DNA of 64,000 nt from JANQMY01 sp965227095. Lineage in GTDB: Bacteria; Pseudomonadota; Alphaproteobacteria; JANQMY01. Shown here piece by piece: positions 8,277 through 16,617 of this stretch. Both the position numbers and the translations under genes were made by a program. The stretch is from contig CBDDFL010000002.1 in assembly GCA_965227095.1 (NCBI GenBank), positions 62,001 through 126,000 on the forward strand, written 5' to 3'. Under the pieces are notes generated by a model. That model made no database searches. It was given only the letters and a program-made list of their open reading frames with translations, and had not been told where the DNA came from. The number at the start of each line of letters is the position of its first letter. Position 1 is the stretch's first letter.

Positions 8277-8304
8277 AACATAGATAGCTAATTATTAGTG
8301 TCAA
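8277..8304 (-). promoter_or_regulatory. Promoter of the hydrolase gene, abutting the IS5 end
   Basis: On the minus strand TTGACA (8304-8299) and TATGTT (8282-8277) are 16 bases apart, about 70 bases before the hydrolase ATG. The -35 box touches the first base of the IS5-family end (GGGCTCTGATGCACAAA), so insertion may have created or strengthened this promoter. Confidence 0.5.
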
Positions 8305-9352
8305 GGGCTCTGATGCACAAATCGGCTTAAGGCCGAGGTTCCCCTTTCCCCGGACGGACTTATCCCACAGCTTCCGTGACGGGTATTCCGAGCGCGGTGT
8401 AGCCGTTCAGGACGGCGATGCGGACCTGGAGTTCGGCGACCTGTCGATCGAAGTCCCGTGCCATGAGCCGCTGGCCCAGCAACTTGATACAATGCATCTT
8501 TGTCTCGACGCGGCTTCGGCGGTGGTATCCACTCCATCGTCGCCAGAGCGCGCGGCCCAGGTATTTCGCCGCGCGCAGGGCCTCATTTCGCGCCACGGCT
8601 CCGGCGGTGATCGTCTTCCAGGGCTTCGCGTTCTTGCGGGGCGGGATGACGGCATGGGCACCGCGATCTGCAATCGCATCGTGGCATTTGCGCGTGTCGT
8701 AGGCGCCATCAGCCGTAACGCTACCGATTTCCTGGTCCTGCGGGATTTGGTCGAGAAGGTGGGTAGGATGGGCGCATCACCGATGTGGCTCCCGGTGACT
8801 TCGACGGCCCGGATCTCCAACGTTTCTTCATCGATCCCAAGGTGGAGCTTGCGCCAGACGCGCCGTTTCGGGCCGCCATGCTTGCGTGCGTGCCACTCGC
8901 CTTCACCTTCGACCTTGATCCCGGTGCTGTCGATCAGCAGGTGCAACGGCCCCTTGGAGCCGCGGTAGGGGATGTTCACGGCCAAGGTCTTCTGGCGGCG
9001 AGATAGCGTGCTGAAGTCGGGCACCGTCCAGTTCAGGCCGACCAGCCGTAGCAGGCTCTCGACGAACCCGGTCGTCTGCCGGAGCGCCATGCCGAACAGC
9101 ACTTTCATCGAGAGGCACGTCTGGATAGCGGCATCGCTGTAGGTCTGCTGGCGGCCACGCCTGCCTGTCGGCGCGGCATCCCAGCTCATCTCGGGGTCAA
9201 ACCAGATCGTCAGCGAGCCCCGGCGCTTGACTGCTTCATTGTAGGCTGGCCAGTTCCTGGTCTTGTAGGTCGGGGGTATGGGTCTGCTCATGCAGCCTGA
9301 CTAACAGACTGGATTCGCAAGGTGAAACCTTCACAGCATTTGCGCAACATGT
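8305..9352 (-). mobile_element. IS5-family element (IS903-like ends), inactive
   Basis: About 1.05 kb, the usual size for the IS903/IS5 group. One end reads GGCTCTGATGCACAAATCGG. The other (near 9334-9352, reading inward) contains TGTTGCGCAAAT, which matches the inner part; the outermost bases differ. The transposase gene fills the element but has a frameshift. The outer boundaries are estimated from these partial repeats. Confidence 0.65.
8360..9291 (-). pseudogene. IS5-family transposase with a frameshift
   Basis: The N-terminal frame (from the ATG at 9291) includes the first catalytic Asp in LLIDSTGIKVEGEGEW. Around 8765 the reading frame must change by one base: before it reads GDAPILPT, after it LLDQIPQDQEIGSVTADGAY, which contains the second Asp. 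The last part holds the Y-2-R-3-E-6-K signature (YHRRSRVETKMHCIK). All three catalytic residues survive, but on two frames, so the enzyme is probably inactive unless frameshifting or a sequencing error is involved. Confidence 0.85.
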
Positions 9353-9603
9353 ATAACCGCCCCTTGCGCAAGAGGGTTTCTGGATCAGTTTCGCGCGGTG
9401 TCGGGTGCTGACATGTATCCGGCCTCTGTTGCGGCCATCATCACGCCGCGGGCCCGTATGGTGTTCGCAGGTCGGGTCCAGATCAAAGCCGCGTGCTCGA
9501 TGGCACTCTGTTGCGCTCTGGTTCTCCCGATCCCGTCTCACGACCGTGCGCCAAACGTCTCCTTGCCCTCTTCCGCTCCGACGTCCTCGCGACCAGTGAC
9601 GGC
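9353..9603. other. Non-coding IS110-type flank
   Basis: About 250 bases between the IS5 end and the IS110 transposase stop. No gene with coding character is seen. It is probably the 3' flank of the IS110 element cut by tni copy 2. Confidence 0.4.
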
Positions 9604-9767
9604 TTACGCCGCAGCGGTCGGAGACTGGTAGGCGCCGCCTCGGGCCATCAGCGCCCAGACGATCCGCGCCATTTTGTTCGCCAGCGCGACCCGCACCAGC
9701 ATCGGCGGCTTGCGCGTCAGCATCTCGCCAAGCCATGTGCCCGGCCGGGCAGCGGCATGAACATGCC
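9604..9767 (-). pseudogene. IS110-family transposase, extreme C-terminal fragment
   Basis: On the minus strand the sequence from the tni junction reads RPGTWLGEMLTRKPPMLVRV, then ALANKMARIVWALMARGGAY, ending in a TAA at 9606-9604. The ALANK-ARI-WAL block is the conserved C-terminus of IS110/IS1111 transposases and also occurs in the fragment at 5952-6481, but the two differ enough to come from different elements. The rest was removed at the left end of tni copy 2. Confidence 0.8.
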
Positions 9768-9776
9768 TGTCGCGTA

Positions 9777-9884
9777 GCCCTTAATTGTGAGATGAGAAAT
9801 CCAACGAAATCAACGGCCTTGCTTTGCCCTTAAATATGATATTTTGCCTTTAAATCCGATATTTTTGCCCTTAAACCTGAGACA
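9777..9884 (+). repeat. Left-end repeats of tni copy 2
   Basis: The same four GCCCTTAA-type repeats as in copy 1, beginning at 9777, 9826, 9846 and 9867. Confidence 0.75.
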
Positions 9885-9913
9885 GGGTTCGCAGCTTCGT
9901 GTGGCAAATATTG

Positions 9914-11548
9914 ATGGATGATGATCGCGAAGACTTCGTTGCCGCTGGTGCTGAGGAGGCGCGCAGGGCGGCCGTTCTGCGTCCGCTTGTTCAGGCATAT
10001 CTCAAAGGAACTGGCAGTCTGGAAAGTGGCATCAATGACGCCGTTTGGGAGCTTGGTGTCAGCAGGGCGACTGTCTGGCGCTGGATAAAGCGTCTGGCCG
10101 AAGAGGGTGGGCGCACCAGCGCGCTGGCTTCTCGGAAACGGGGCCGCCCGACTGGTACAACCTTGATATCCGGCAAGGTGGAAGCGGTGATCGAAGAACA
10201 TCTTCGCCGTTATTTCTTACGGCGGGAACGCCCAAGCCTGTCGCGCATCGTGACAGAAATCCGAAGCGCGTGCTGGCAGCAGGGCTTGCAACCGCCGACA
10301 CGTCGGACGGTTCAGCGCAGGCTGGATGCAATGGATGCCCGTGAAATTGCCAAGGCACGCGAAGGCGCAAAGGCGGCCCGCCAGAAATTTGCGCCGGTCG
10401 TAGGCGACAACAAGGCAAACCGGCCACTGGAGGTCGTGCAAATCGACCATACGCCTGCGGACATCATTCTCGTCGACAGTTTTGAACGCAAACCAATTGG
10501 GCGGCCTTGGGTCACGCTGGCGATCGACGTCGCAACGCGGATGGTGACCGGATATTACACCTCTCTCGAGGCACCTTCGCGTCTGTCGGTGGCGCTTTGC
10601 CTGACACAGGCTGTGGCCCCCAAGGCGGAACTTCTGGCGGAATTGGTGCGCAATGTTCCTTGGCCCGCGCAGGGTAAACCGCATAGCATCCACGTCGATA
10701 ACGGGCGCGATTTCCGGTCGCATGCCTTTCGGTCGGCATGTGCGGAATGGGGGATCGATCTGGTCTATCGGCCGCCAGGCAGTCCTCATTTCGGAGGGCA
10801 CATCGAACGATTGATCGGCACGATGATGGGGGCCGTGCACCTGTTGCCTGGAACAACGCAATCCTCGGTCGTGGCCAAGGGCGACTATGACGCCGAGGGC
10901 ATGGCCACGATGACCTTAAGCGACTTCGATCGCTGGTTTGCTCTGGAAATCTGCCGCTACAACAACAGCATTCATTCAAGTCTTGGCTGCACGCCCGTTG
11001 CCAAATGGGAGGCGCTCTCAGAGCAAATGATGGGCGATATCCCCTTCGAGATTGAAGCCTTTCGGGTGAGCTTTCTGCCAAGTGAACTGCGCAAGGTCAG
11101 GCGTGACGGCATCCATCTGTTCCAGATACGGTACTGGTCCGATGCGCTTGCAGGCCACATCGGGCGCGGGGATGGAAAGGTGGTCGTCCGCTACGACCCT
11201 CGCGACCTCTCGGTGATCTGGGTCGAACTGGATAATGACCGATACGTCGAAGCTCGGTACCGAAACCTGGAAATTCCGCCTGTGTCGCTCTGGGAATATC
11301 GCGAAGCCATGAGGAATGCCCGTGCCCTTGGCAAGTCCGGGTCCAATGAGCTGGTCCTGGCTGAGCTGATCCGACAGCAACGCCAAATCGAGTCTGAAAG
11401 CCGGAGCCTGACGAGGGCCGAACGCCGATCCCGTGAAAGAAAAGGGACATTGGAGGGCGCCAACTCGGCCGTCTCAACAACCGAAGGGCTGCGCGCGATC
11501 GATACGGGTGATACATCGCGCCCATTGTTCAAGGTGGAGAGATGGTGA
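9914..11548 (+). CDS. tniA: DDE transposase TniA, copy 2
   Basis: Translation is identical to the copy at 1614-3248: about 544 residues with Asp178, Asp262 and Glu298 as the catalytic triad. Both copies look functional, so the cell carries a double dose of the transposition machinery. The 8.3-kb segment between the copies could be lost by recombination or moved as a composite unit. Confidence 0.92.
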   Translation: MDDDREDFVAAGAEEARRAAVLRPLVQAYLKGTGSLESGINDAVWELGVSRATVWRWIKRLAEEGGRTSALASRKRGRPTGTTLISGKVEAVIEEHLRRYFLRRERPSLSRIVTEIRSACWQQGLQPPTRRTVQRRLDAMDAREIAKAREGAKAARQKFAPVVGDNKANRPLEVVQIDHTPADIILVDSFERKPIGRPWVTLAIDVATRMVTGYYTSLEAPSRLSVALCLTQAVAPKAELLAELVRNVPWPAQGKPHSIHVDNGRDFRSHAFRSACAEWGIDLVYRPPGSPHFGGHIERLIGTMMGAVHLLPGTTQSSVVAKGDYDAEGMATMTLSDFDRWFALEICRYNNSIHSSLGCTPVAKWEALSEQMMGDIPFEIEAFRVSFLPSELRKVRRDGIHLFQIRYWSDALAGHIGRGDGKVVVRYDPRDLSVIWVELDNDRYVEARYRNLEIPPVSLWEYREAMRNARALGKSGSNELVLAELIRQQRQIESESRSLTRAERRSRERKGTLEGANSAVSTTEGLRAIDTGDTSRPLFKVERW

Positions 11549-11549
11549 A

Positions 11550-12431
11550 TTGAGGGCAGGAAAAACAGAGGAAGACGGTCGGATCACCCTCATTCAATCG
11601 GATATCTGGATTGGCTTTCCGCGGGCCGAACAAGTTCTGGACCGTTTGCAGTGTATGATCGAAGCGCCAAGGCAAACCCGTATGCCTGGCCTTCTTGTGC
11701 ATGGCGCGTCCGGGATCGGAAAGACGATGATCGCCCGCAATCTTTCGCGCAGATATGCACCGGAATATGACCCAGCATCGGGAATTACGCGAACGCCGCT
11801 GTTACTGTTACAAGCACCACCAGCTCCCGACGAACGACGGTTCTATCTGCACATCCTGGCGACCGTCGGGGCACCGGCCACGGCACTGAGCGCGCGCGCT
11901 CAAAATGTGGCCTCCCTCGAAGTCCGTGTCGTCGCGCTCTTGCGCGACCTTGGCCTGCGGATGATCATGATCGACGAAGTCCACAACCTCTTGGCCGGGA
12001 CCCACCGCGAACAGCGCCGCTTTCTCAATGTTCTGCGGTATCTCAGCAATGAACTCGAAGTGTCGCTGGTCTGCCTGGGGGTCAGCGAGGCCGTCGATGC
12101 CATCCGTGGTGATATCCAGCTTGCCAGGCGGCTGGACGAACATCACCTTCCAAACTGGCGCGACGACGCCGAGTTCTCGGACATGATCCAGACACTCATC
12201 GCGGCAATGCCCCTCGAGAAGAAATCCAATCTGAAGGTCAAGTCACTAAAGCAGATACTTGCGCTGACCGGCGGGGTGACCTCGCGCATCTTCGCCCTGA
12301 TCAAGGATCTTTCCATCGACGCCATTGTCACAGGTGATGAATGCATCACCGATGACGCAATCGCAAAATGGACGCCGGTTTGGTCGCGCCATGCGAACCC
12401 CCATCGGCGGCTCGAGAAGTCCGGGGTGTGA
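11550..12431 (+). CDS. tniB: AAA+ ATPase TniB, copy 2
   Basis: Identical to the copy at 3250-4131, with the same TTG start two bases after the tniA stop. Walker A GASGIGKT and Walker B MIMIDEVH are intact. It overlaps the tniQ start. Confidence 0.9.
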   Translation: MRAGKTEEDGRITLIQSDIWIGFPRAEQVLDRLQCMIEAPRQTRMPGLLVHGASGIGKTMIARNLSRRYAPEYDPASGITRTPLLLLQAPPAPDERRFYLHILATVGAPATALSARAQNVASLEVRVVALLRDLGLRMIMIDEVHNLLAGTHREQRRFLNVLRYLSNELEVSLVCLGVSEAVDAIRGDIQLARRLDEHHLPNWRDDAEFSDMIQTLIAAMPLEKKSNLKVKSLKQILALTGGVTSRIFALIKDLSIDAIVTGDECITDDAIAKWTPVWSRHANPHRRLEKSGV

Positions 12432-13219
12432 AGCCGCACCCGCTGCCCAAGACTGTCGCGCCGCTGCCCGACGAGTTGTTGTCAGGTTGGTTGTCTAGGC
12501 TGGCGGCGGCCAACTACTGTGATGATGCGGAACTACTGGCTCATCTCAGAATCGATACCGCGCATGGCACCGCCTTGAACTTCAACGTCGACGCGGCTGC
12601 GGCGGCGAAGATTGCCAACGCCGCACGGATTGACCCAGATGTTGTGCGATCTTTGACCTTCCCAGCAATGACGACACGAGAAGCCTCGCTGACGGCCCAG
12701 ATACCATTCCAGCATTGCCTGCAATGTTCCAGAGAGGGCCTTTCGCTCAAGCATTGGAGGCGAGCCTGGGCATTCGACTGCCAGGTTTGTGGGACGAGAC
12801 TTGTGCCGACGCTCGGCAAGGCCAGTGGCGAACAGATGCCCGAAAAGCTGATAAATCGTGCGCGCAACGGCGCCGCGCGGCTTGAATACGCCGCGCGATT
12901 ACGCAGCTCCAAGCAATTTCGGCGCGCAATGCGCGCGGTCACCTTTGCCATATCATTAAAGGCCTTCCGCGGAGATCCGTTATACGCTCTTCAGGGCCAC
13001 AGGCTGGAAGTAAGGCTGTTTGGCCTTGCTGCAATTGATGCAGCCCAATCCCGTCCACTGGTCAAAGCGGCCATCTCAAGCTCCGGCATCGACGACTATG
13101 CAAGGGTTGCTCTATTGCGCGCCTTCGATAAGGAGCCACGTCTGCTTGCCGCGGTTGTTTACATCGCCCGGCAGCGCGCGAAAAGCATAGGCGCGATGGC
13201 AGTGGAATCTCATAATTAA
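12428..13219 (+). CDS. tniQ: Target-site protein TniQ, copy 2
   Basis: Identical to the copy at 4128-4919, with the PDELLSGWLSRLA motif and the CLQC/CQVC zinc ribbon. The stop lies in the inner right-end repeat. Confidence 0.9.
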   Translation: MKPHPLPKTVAPLPDELLSGWLSRLAAANYCDDAELLAHLRIDTAHGTALNFNVDAAAAAKIANAARIDPDVVRSLTFPAMTTREASLTAQIPFQHCLQCSREGLSLKHWRRAWAFDCQVCGTRLVPTLGKASGEQMPEKLINRARNGAARLEYAARLRSSKQFRRAMRAVTFAISLKAFRGDPLYALQGHRLEVRLFGLAAIDAAQSRPLVKAAISSSGIDDYARVALLRAFDKEPRLLAAVVYIARQRAKSIGAMAVESHN

Positions 13220-13273
13220 GGGCAAAAAATATCCCCGAACGCGTCGTGTCTCAGATTTAAGGGCAACGCGACA
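13206..13273 (-). repeat. Right end of tni copy 2
   Basis: Two inverted GCCCTTAA-type repeats and the terminal TGTCGCGTTGCCC, identical to copy 1. Confidence 0.75.
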
Positions 13274-13757
13274 CCCGGTCTTCTAGGTCACCTTCTACCT
13301 CGCCCGACCAGTCGAGCTGCAGGGACGCGCGTAAGGCGGTCTTCATGGCGCGGATGGCTTCAGATCCGGTCAGCAAAGCGATATCCGCCTCGCTGTCAAA
13401 GATTGCTTCCGCAAATTCGTTGACCAAGCTTTGAGGGGTTTGTCCGCCGGCGGGGGTGAGAATAGCCCGGCGCGGTGTGGCGCCGATTTCTGTCGCGAGC
13501 GCGCGGGGCATATTGTTGATTTTACCGAACGGCGTCGGCGCTTGGGCGTAAGATTCCTGGTTGAGACGCACAAAAGCGACCACGTCGATCTGATCGGCAA
13601 ACGGCGTGGCCGCCCCGGTATCTTTGATCGCGGCGCGGCTTGCTGTTGCGGCGAGGGACAGCGGCGAGGGTGCTTCGGAAACATCCTTGCCGTCCCAATG
13701 ATTGACGGTTTGACCCACACCCACGATTACGGGTGTGCGCTCGGACACATTCGTCAT
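13257..13757 (-). pseudogene. Thiolase-like (acetyl-CoA acetyltransferase family) gene cut by tni copy 2
   Basis: Starts MTNVSERTPVIVGVGQ, typical of the SCP-x/acetyl-CoA acetyltransferase branch of thiolases, and carries TPAGGQTPQSLVNEFAEAI as in that family. Native sequence stops at 13274 after about 161 codons. The final residues and the TAA come from the transposon end. The family normally has 400-500 residues, so the catalytic Cys/His half is gone. It is the last gene of the CYP153 operon (24 bases after the P450 gene), hinting that the intact operon served oxidation and later thiolytic processing of a hydrocarbon or fatty acid. Confidence 0.78.
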
Positions 13758-13781
13758 AGAACTGATCTTTCTAGTTTTGTA

Positions 13782-15038
13782 TTAACCCGGGATCTTCACC
13801 ATCATGCGGGAATATCCCTTCACGAAGCTGGAAAGGACCCTTTCCGGCTCTTCAAGAACTTCAATTTTGGGGAAGCGTTTCAAGACTTCCTCCCACACGA
13901 TGCGCAGTTGCATCTCGGCCAAACGGTTACCCACACAACGGTGAATGCCAAAACCGAACGAAAGGTGCTGCCGTGCGCGTGGGCGGTCGATAATAAATTC
14001 ATTCGCGCGGTCGATGGCCTCTTCGTCCCGGTTGCCCGACACATACCACATTACAACTTTGTCGCCTTTTTTAATCTGTTTGCCGCCAAGTTCGATGTCG
14101 TCCAATGCGGTGCGGCGCATATGGGCCAAAGGTGTTTGCCAGCGGATAATTTCGGACACCATGTTCGGGATGACGGAGGGGTCATCGCGCAGTTTCTGAT
14201 ATTCGGACGGGTGCTCGTTCAATGCCAATACACCGCCGGATATGGAGTTCCGCGTGGTGTCGTTTCCGCCCACAATCAGCAAGACAAGATTGCCCAAGAA
14301 TTCGTTCGGTCCCATGTTACGGGTGCTGGGCGAATGCGCCATCATCGAAATCAAGTCGTTGCCGGGATCTTTATTGACCCGATCATTCCAAAGCTCGGTG
14401 AAGTAACGCGCACACTCCTGCAGAATTTCATGCCGATGATCAAAGGACTCTATGAGGCCGGAATTGATGTCCGCAGTGGCCACGTCCGACCAATAAGTGA
14501 GCAGACGGCGATCTTCCCACGGAAAGTCGAACAGGGTGGCCAACATTTGAGTTGTCAGTTCAATAGAGACCGTGTCCACCCAATCGAACGGTTCATTGCG
14601 CGGCAATTCATCTAAGATTTTGCATAGCCGCTCGCGGATCAATCCTTCCAGTTTTGCCAAATTGTCTGGCGCTACAATCGGGCTCACGGTTTTGCGCTGG
14701 GCGTCGTGTTTCGGCGGATCCATGGCAATGAAGCTTGCCAACCGGTGATCTGCTTCTGCATCGCGAATGGTGATGCCGCCCAGGCCCGATTCAGATGAAA
14801 AGACTTGGTGGTTCGTATCGACCGCCATGATGTCTTTGTATTTGGTCACGGACCAGTAAGGACCGAACTGGCTGTCCTTACAATAGTGAATTGGGTCTTC
14901 CTTCCGCAGACGCTCGAAGTATGGCCAGAATGCGTTGTCGCGAAACAATTCCGGCTGGCTCACATCAATATCTTCCAGCGGAATATCGTAAACGTCCGTT
15001 TCGGCGGCAGGGTTCGGCATTATTGCAGCGTCTGTCAT
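13782..15038 (-). CDS. Cytochrome P450, CYP153 type (probable alkane/fatty-acid omega-hydroxylase), second of a tandem pair
   Basis: 418 residues. The heme-ligand loop FGFGIHRCVGNRLAEMQL holds the axial Cys. The I-helix is GGNDTTRNSISGG, the ExxR is EIIRWQTPLAHMRRT, and the C-terminus is SSFVKGYSRMMVKIPG. The blocks RNMGPNEFLGNLVLLIVGG and VVMWYVSGNRDEE are characteristic of the CYP153 alkane hydroxylases, which oxidise the terminal carbon using a [2Fe-2S] ferredoxin and its reductase. No dedicated ferredoxin or reductase is adjacent. It lies 41 bases after its paralogue. Confidence 0.9.
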   Translation of the reverse strand: MTDAAIMPNPAAETDVYDIPLEDIDVSQPELFRDNAFWPYFERLRKEDPIHYCKDSQFGPYWSVTKYKDIMAVDTNHQVFSSESGLGGITIRDAEADHRLASFIAMDPPKHDAQRKTVSPIVAPDNLAKLEGLIRERLCKILDELPRNEPFDWVDTVSIELTTQMLATLFDFPWEDRRLLTYWSDVATADINSGLIESFDHRHEILQECARYFTELWNDRVNKDPGNDLISMMAHSPSTRNMGPNEFLGNLVLLIVGGNDTTRNSISGGVLALNEHPSEYQKLRDDPSVIPNMVSEIIRWQTPLAHMRRTALDDIELGGKQIKKGDKVVMWYVSGNRDEEAIDRANEFIIDRPRARQHLSFGFGIHRCVGNRLAEMQLRIVWEEVLKRFPKIEVLEEPERVLSSFVKGYSRMMVKIPG

Positions 15039-15079
15039 GTCCGTTCCTTTTCGCTTGCCAGGTTGAGGTCTAGGGCTAT

Positions 15080-16336
15080 CTAGCCGGGGATCTTCACCAT
15101 CATCCGTGAATAGCCTTTGACGAAGCTCGATAAGATGCGGTCTGGTTCTTCCAACACCTCGATTTTCGGAAAGCGTTTCAAGGCTTCCTCCCAGACAATC
15201 CGCAATTGCATCTCAGCCAAACGATTGCCTACACAGCGGTGAATGCCAAACCCGAACGACAAATGACGCCGTGCATTGGGGCGGTCAATGATGAATTCAT
15301 TCGCCCGTTCAATGACGTCTTCATCCCGGTTACCCGAGACGTACCACATCACCACTTTATCGCCCTTTTTGATTTGCTTGCCGCCAAGTTCCGTGTCTTC
15401 CAGCGCAGTGCGGCGCATATGGGCAAGGGGGGTTTGCCAGCGGATAATTTCCGACACCATGTTCGGAATGACAGAGGGGTTGTCCCGAAGCTTTTGATAT
15501 TCGGCAGGGTTTTCATTAAGGGCGAGAAGGCCGCCAGAGATCGAATTTCGGGTCGTGTCATTACCGCCCACAATGAGAAGGACCAAATTGCCCAGATATT
15601 CCTGTGGCGACATGTTGCGCGTTACAGGCGAATGGGCCAGCATGGAAATCAAATCGTTTCCAGGTTCCGAATTGACCCGCTGGTTCCACAAGTCCGTGAA
15701 ATATTCTGCACACTGAAGAAGAATTTCTTGCCGTTCTTCCAGTGTACCAAACAGGCCTGAATTTTCGTCAGCCGTTGCAACATCGGACCAATAGGTAAGC
15801 TTGCGGCGGTCTTCCCAGGGAAAATCAAACAGCGTGGCCAACATTTGGGTGGTCAATTCGATTGACACATTGTCCACCCAATCGAATGGCTCGTTGCGTG
15901 GCAGGTTGTCGAAGATTTTGCACAAGCGCTCGCGGATGAGCCCTTCCAATTTGGCAAGGTTATCGGGCGCCACGATGGGGCTGACCACTTTTCGCTGGGC
16001 GTCATGTTTCGGTGGATCCATGGCAATAAACATGGGCAGCGGGAAGTCTTCTTCCTGATCGCGTATGGTGATCCCACCCAAGGTGCTTTCCGATGAAAAC
16101 ACTTTGTGGTTCGTATCGACCGCCATGATGTCATTGTATTTGGTCACAGACCAATAGGGGCCGTTCTCGCTGTCCCGGCAATAATGAACCGGGTCTTCTT
16201 GGCGCATCCGCTCGAAATAAGGCCAGAACACATTATCTCGCCAAAGTTCAGGCTGGGATACGTCGAGGTCTTCCAGCGGCATGTCGTAGGGGTTGGCATG
16301 CGATGCGACAGGTTCTTTCAGCGCAGCATCAGTCAC
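15080..16336 (-). CDS. Cytochrome P450, CYP153 type, first of a tandem pair
   Basis: 418 residues, the same length as the next gene and very similar along its whole length, differing mainly in the first 20 residues, a substrate-loop segment (DFPLPMFIAMDPPKH against DHRLASFIAMDPPKH) and scattered sites. It has the same heme loop FGFGIHRCVGNRL and I-helix GGNDTTRNS. GGAGG precedes the ATG. As the promoter-proximal gene it leads the operon P450-P450-thiolase. The pair looks like a tandem duplication, perhaps with different chain-length ranges. Confidence 0.9.
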   Translation of the reverse strand: MTDAALKEPVASHANPYDMPLEDLDVSQPELWRDNVFWPYFERMRQEDPVHYCRDSENGPYWSVTKYNDIMAVDTNHKVFSSESTLGGITIRDQEEDFPLPMFIAMDPPKHDAQRKVVSPIVAPDNLAKLEGLIRERLCKIFDNLPRNEPFDWVDNVSIELTTQMLATLFDFPWEDRRKLTYWSDVATADENSGLFGTLEERQEILLQCAEYFTDLWNQRVNSEPGNDLISMLAHSPVTRNMSPQEYLGNLVLLIVGGNDTTRNSISGGLLALNENPAEYQKLRDNPSVIPNMVSEIIRWQTPLAHMRRTALEDTELGGKQIKKGDKVVMWYVSGNRDEDVIERANEFIIDRPNARRHLSFGFGIHRCVGNRLAEMQLRIVWEEALKRFPKIEVLEEPDRILSSFVKGYSRMMVKIPG

Positions 16337-16452
16337 AAATTTCCTCCATTCGCCGCATTTTGTGTCGGCCTATTTTTTTATGGGGGCGGACCGCCCCTTC
16401 TTACATCCATCTTATCAGCGGCATCTTTCGGTCGGCAATGAAGTAGATGTTC

Positions 16453-16465
16453 TGACAATTTGTCA
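16453..16465. promoter_or_regulatory. Palindrome in the CYP153/chemoreceptor intergenic region
   Basis: TGACAATTTGTCA is a perfect 13-base palindrome, about 117 bases before the P450 ATG and 153 bases before the chemoreceptor ATG. It could be an operator for either. I could not assign convincing -35/-10 boxes around it. The rest of the 281-base gap shows nothing else clear. Confidence 0.35.
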
Positions 16466-16617
16466 TAGGATGAGCGCTTCGGCAATCGAATTAACCGCTG
16501 GTTGCGGCTGTTAAGCCCCCATTAACGAAGCCAAAAGCCTTCCTTAAGGGTTCACCGTTATAACTTTTTCGCTTGTTGAGCCTGACGTCACTTCACTGTT
16601 CTGCTTTGGGGGGTACC

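Larger units (their letters stand above)
9768..13273 (+). mobile_element. Minimal TniA-TniB-TniQ transposon, copy 2 (3,506 bp)
   Basis: The sequence is the same as copy 1 from end to end, displaced by exactly 8,300 bases and in the same orientation; I saw no differences, which implies recent transposition or gene conversion. Its left end joins an IS110 transposase gene and its right end joins the thiolase-like gene. Flanking pentamers (ATGCC left, CCCGG right) do not match each other or those of copy 1. Confidence 0.92.

Noticed and set aside
8697..8715. ops-like CGGTAGCGT on the minus strand
   Set aside because: Only nine bases match and it lies inside the IS5 transposase coding frame.
9236..9736. 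166-residue minus-strand frame
   Set aside because: Spans the IS5 boundary and the IS110 flank with low-complexity, Arg/Gly-rich translation; the real IS110 frame is a different one (9604-9767).
1468..13273. CRISPR-associated transposon
   Set aside because: TniA, TniB and TniQ resemble the V-K CAST core, but there is no Cas12k or other cas gene, no repeat array and no tracrRNA-like region in or beside either copy.
1463..13278. A composite transposon formed by the two tni copies
   Set aside because: The outer flanking pentamers (ATGGT and CCCGG) do not match, so there is no sign that the whole 11.8-kb unit moved as one.
13431..14615. 394-residue open frame on the plus strand
   Set aside because: It lies antisense to the thiolase and CYP153 genes, whose frames have clear family motifs; it shows no recognisable domain.
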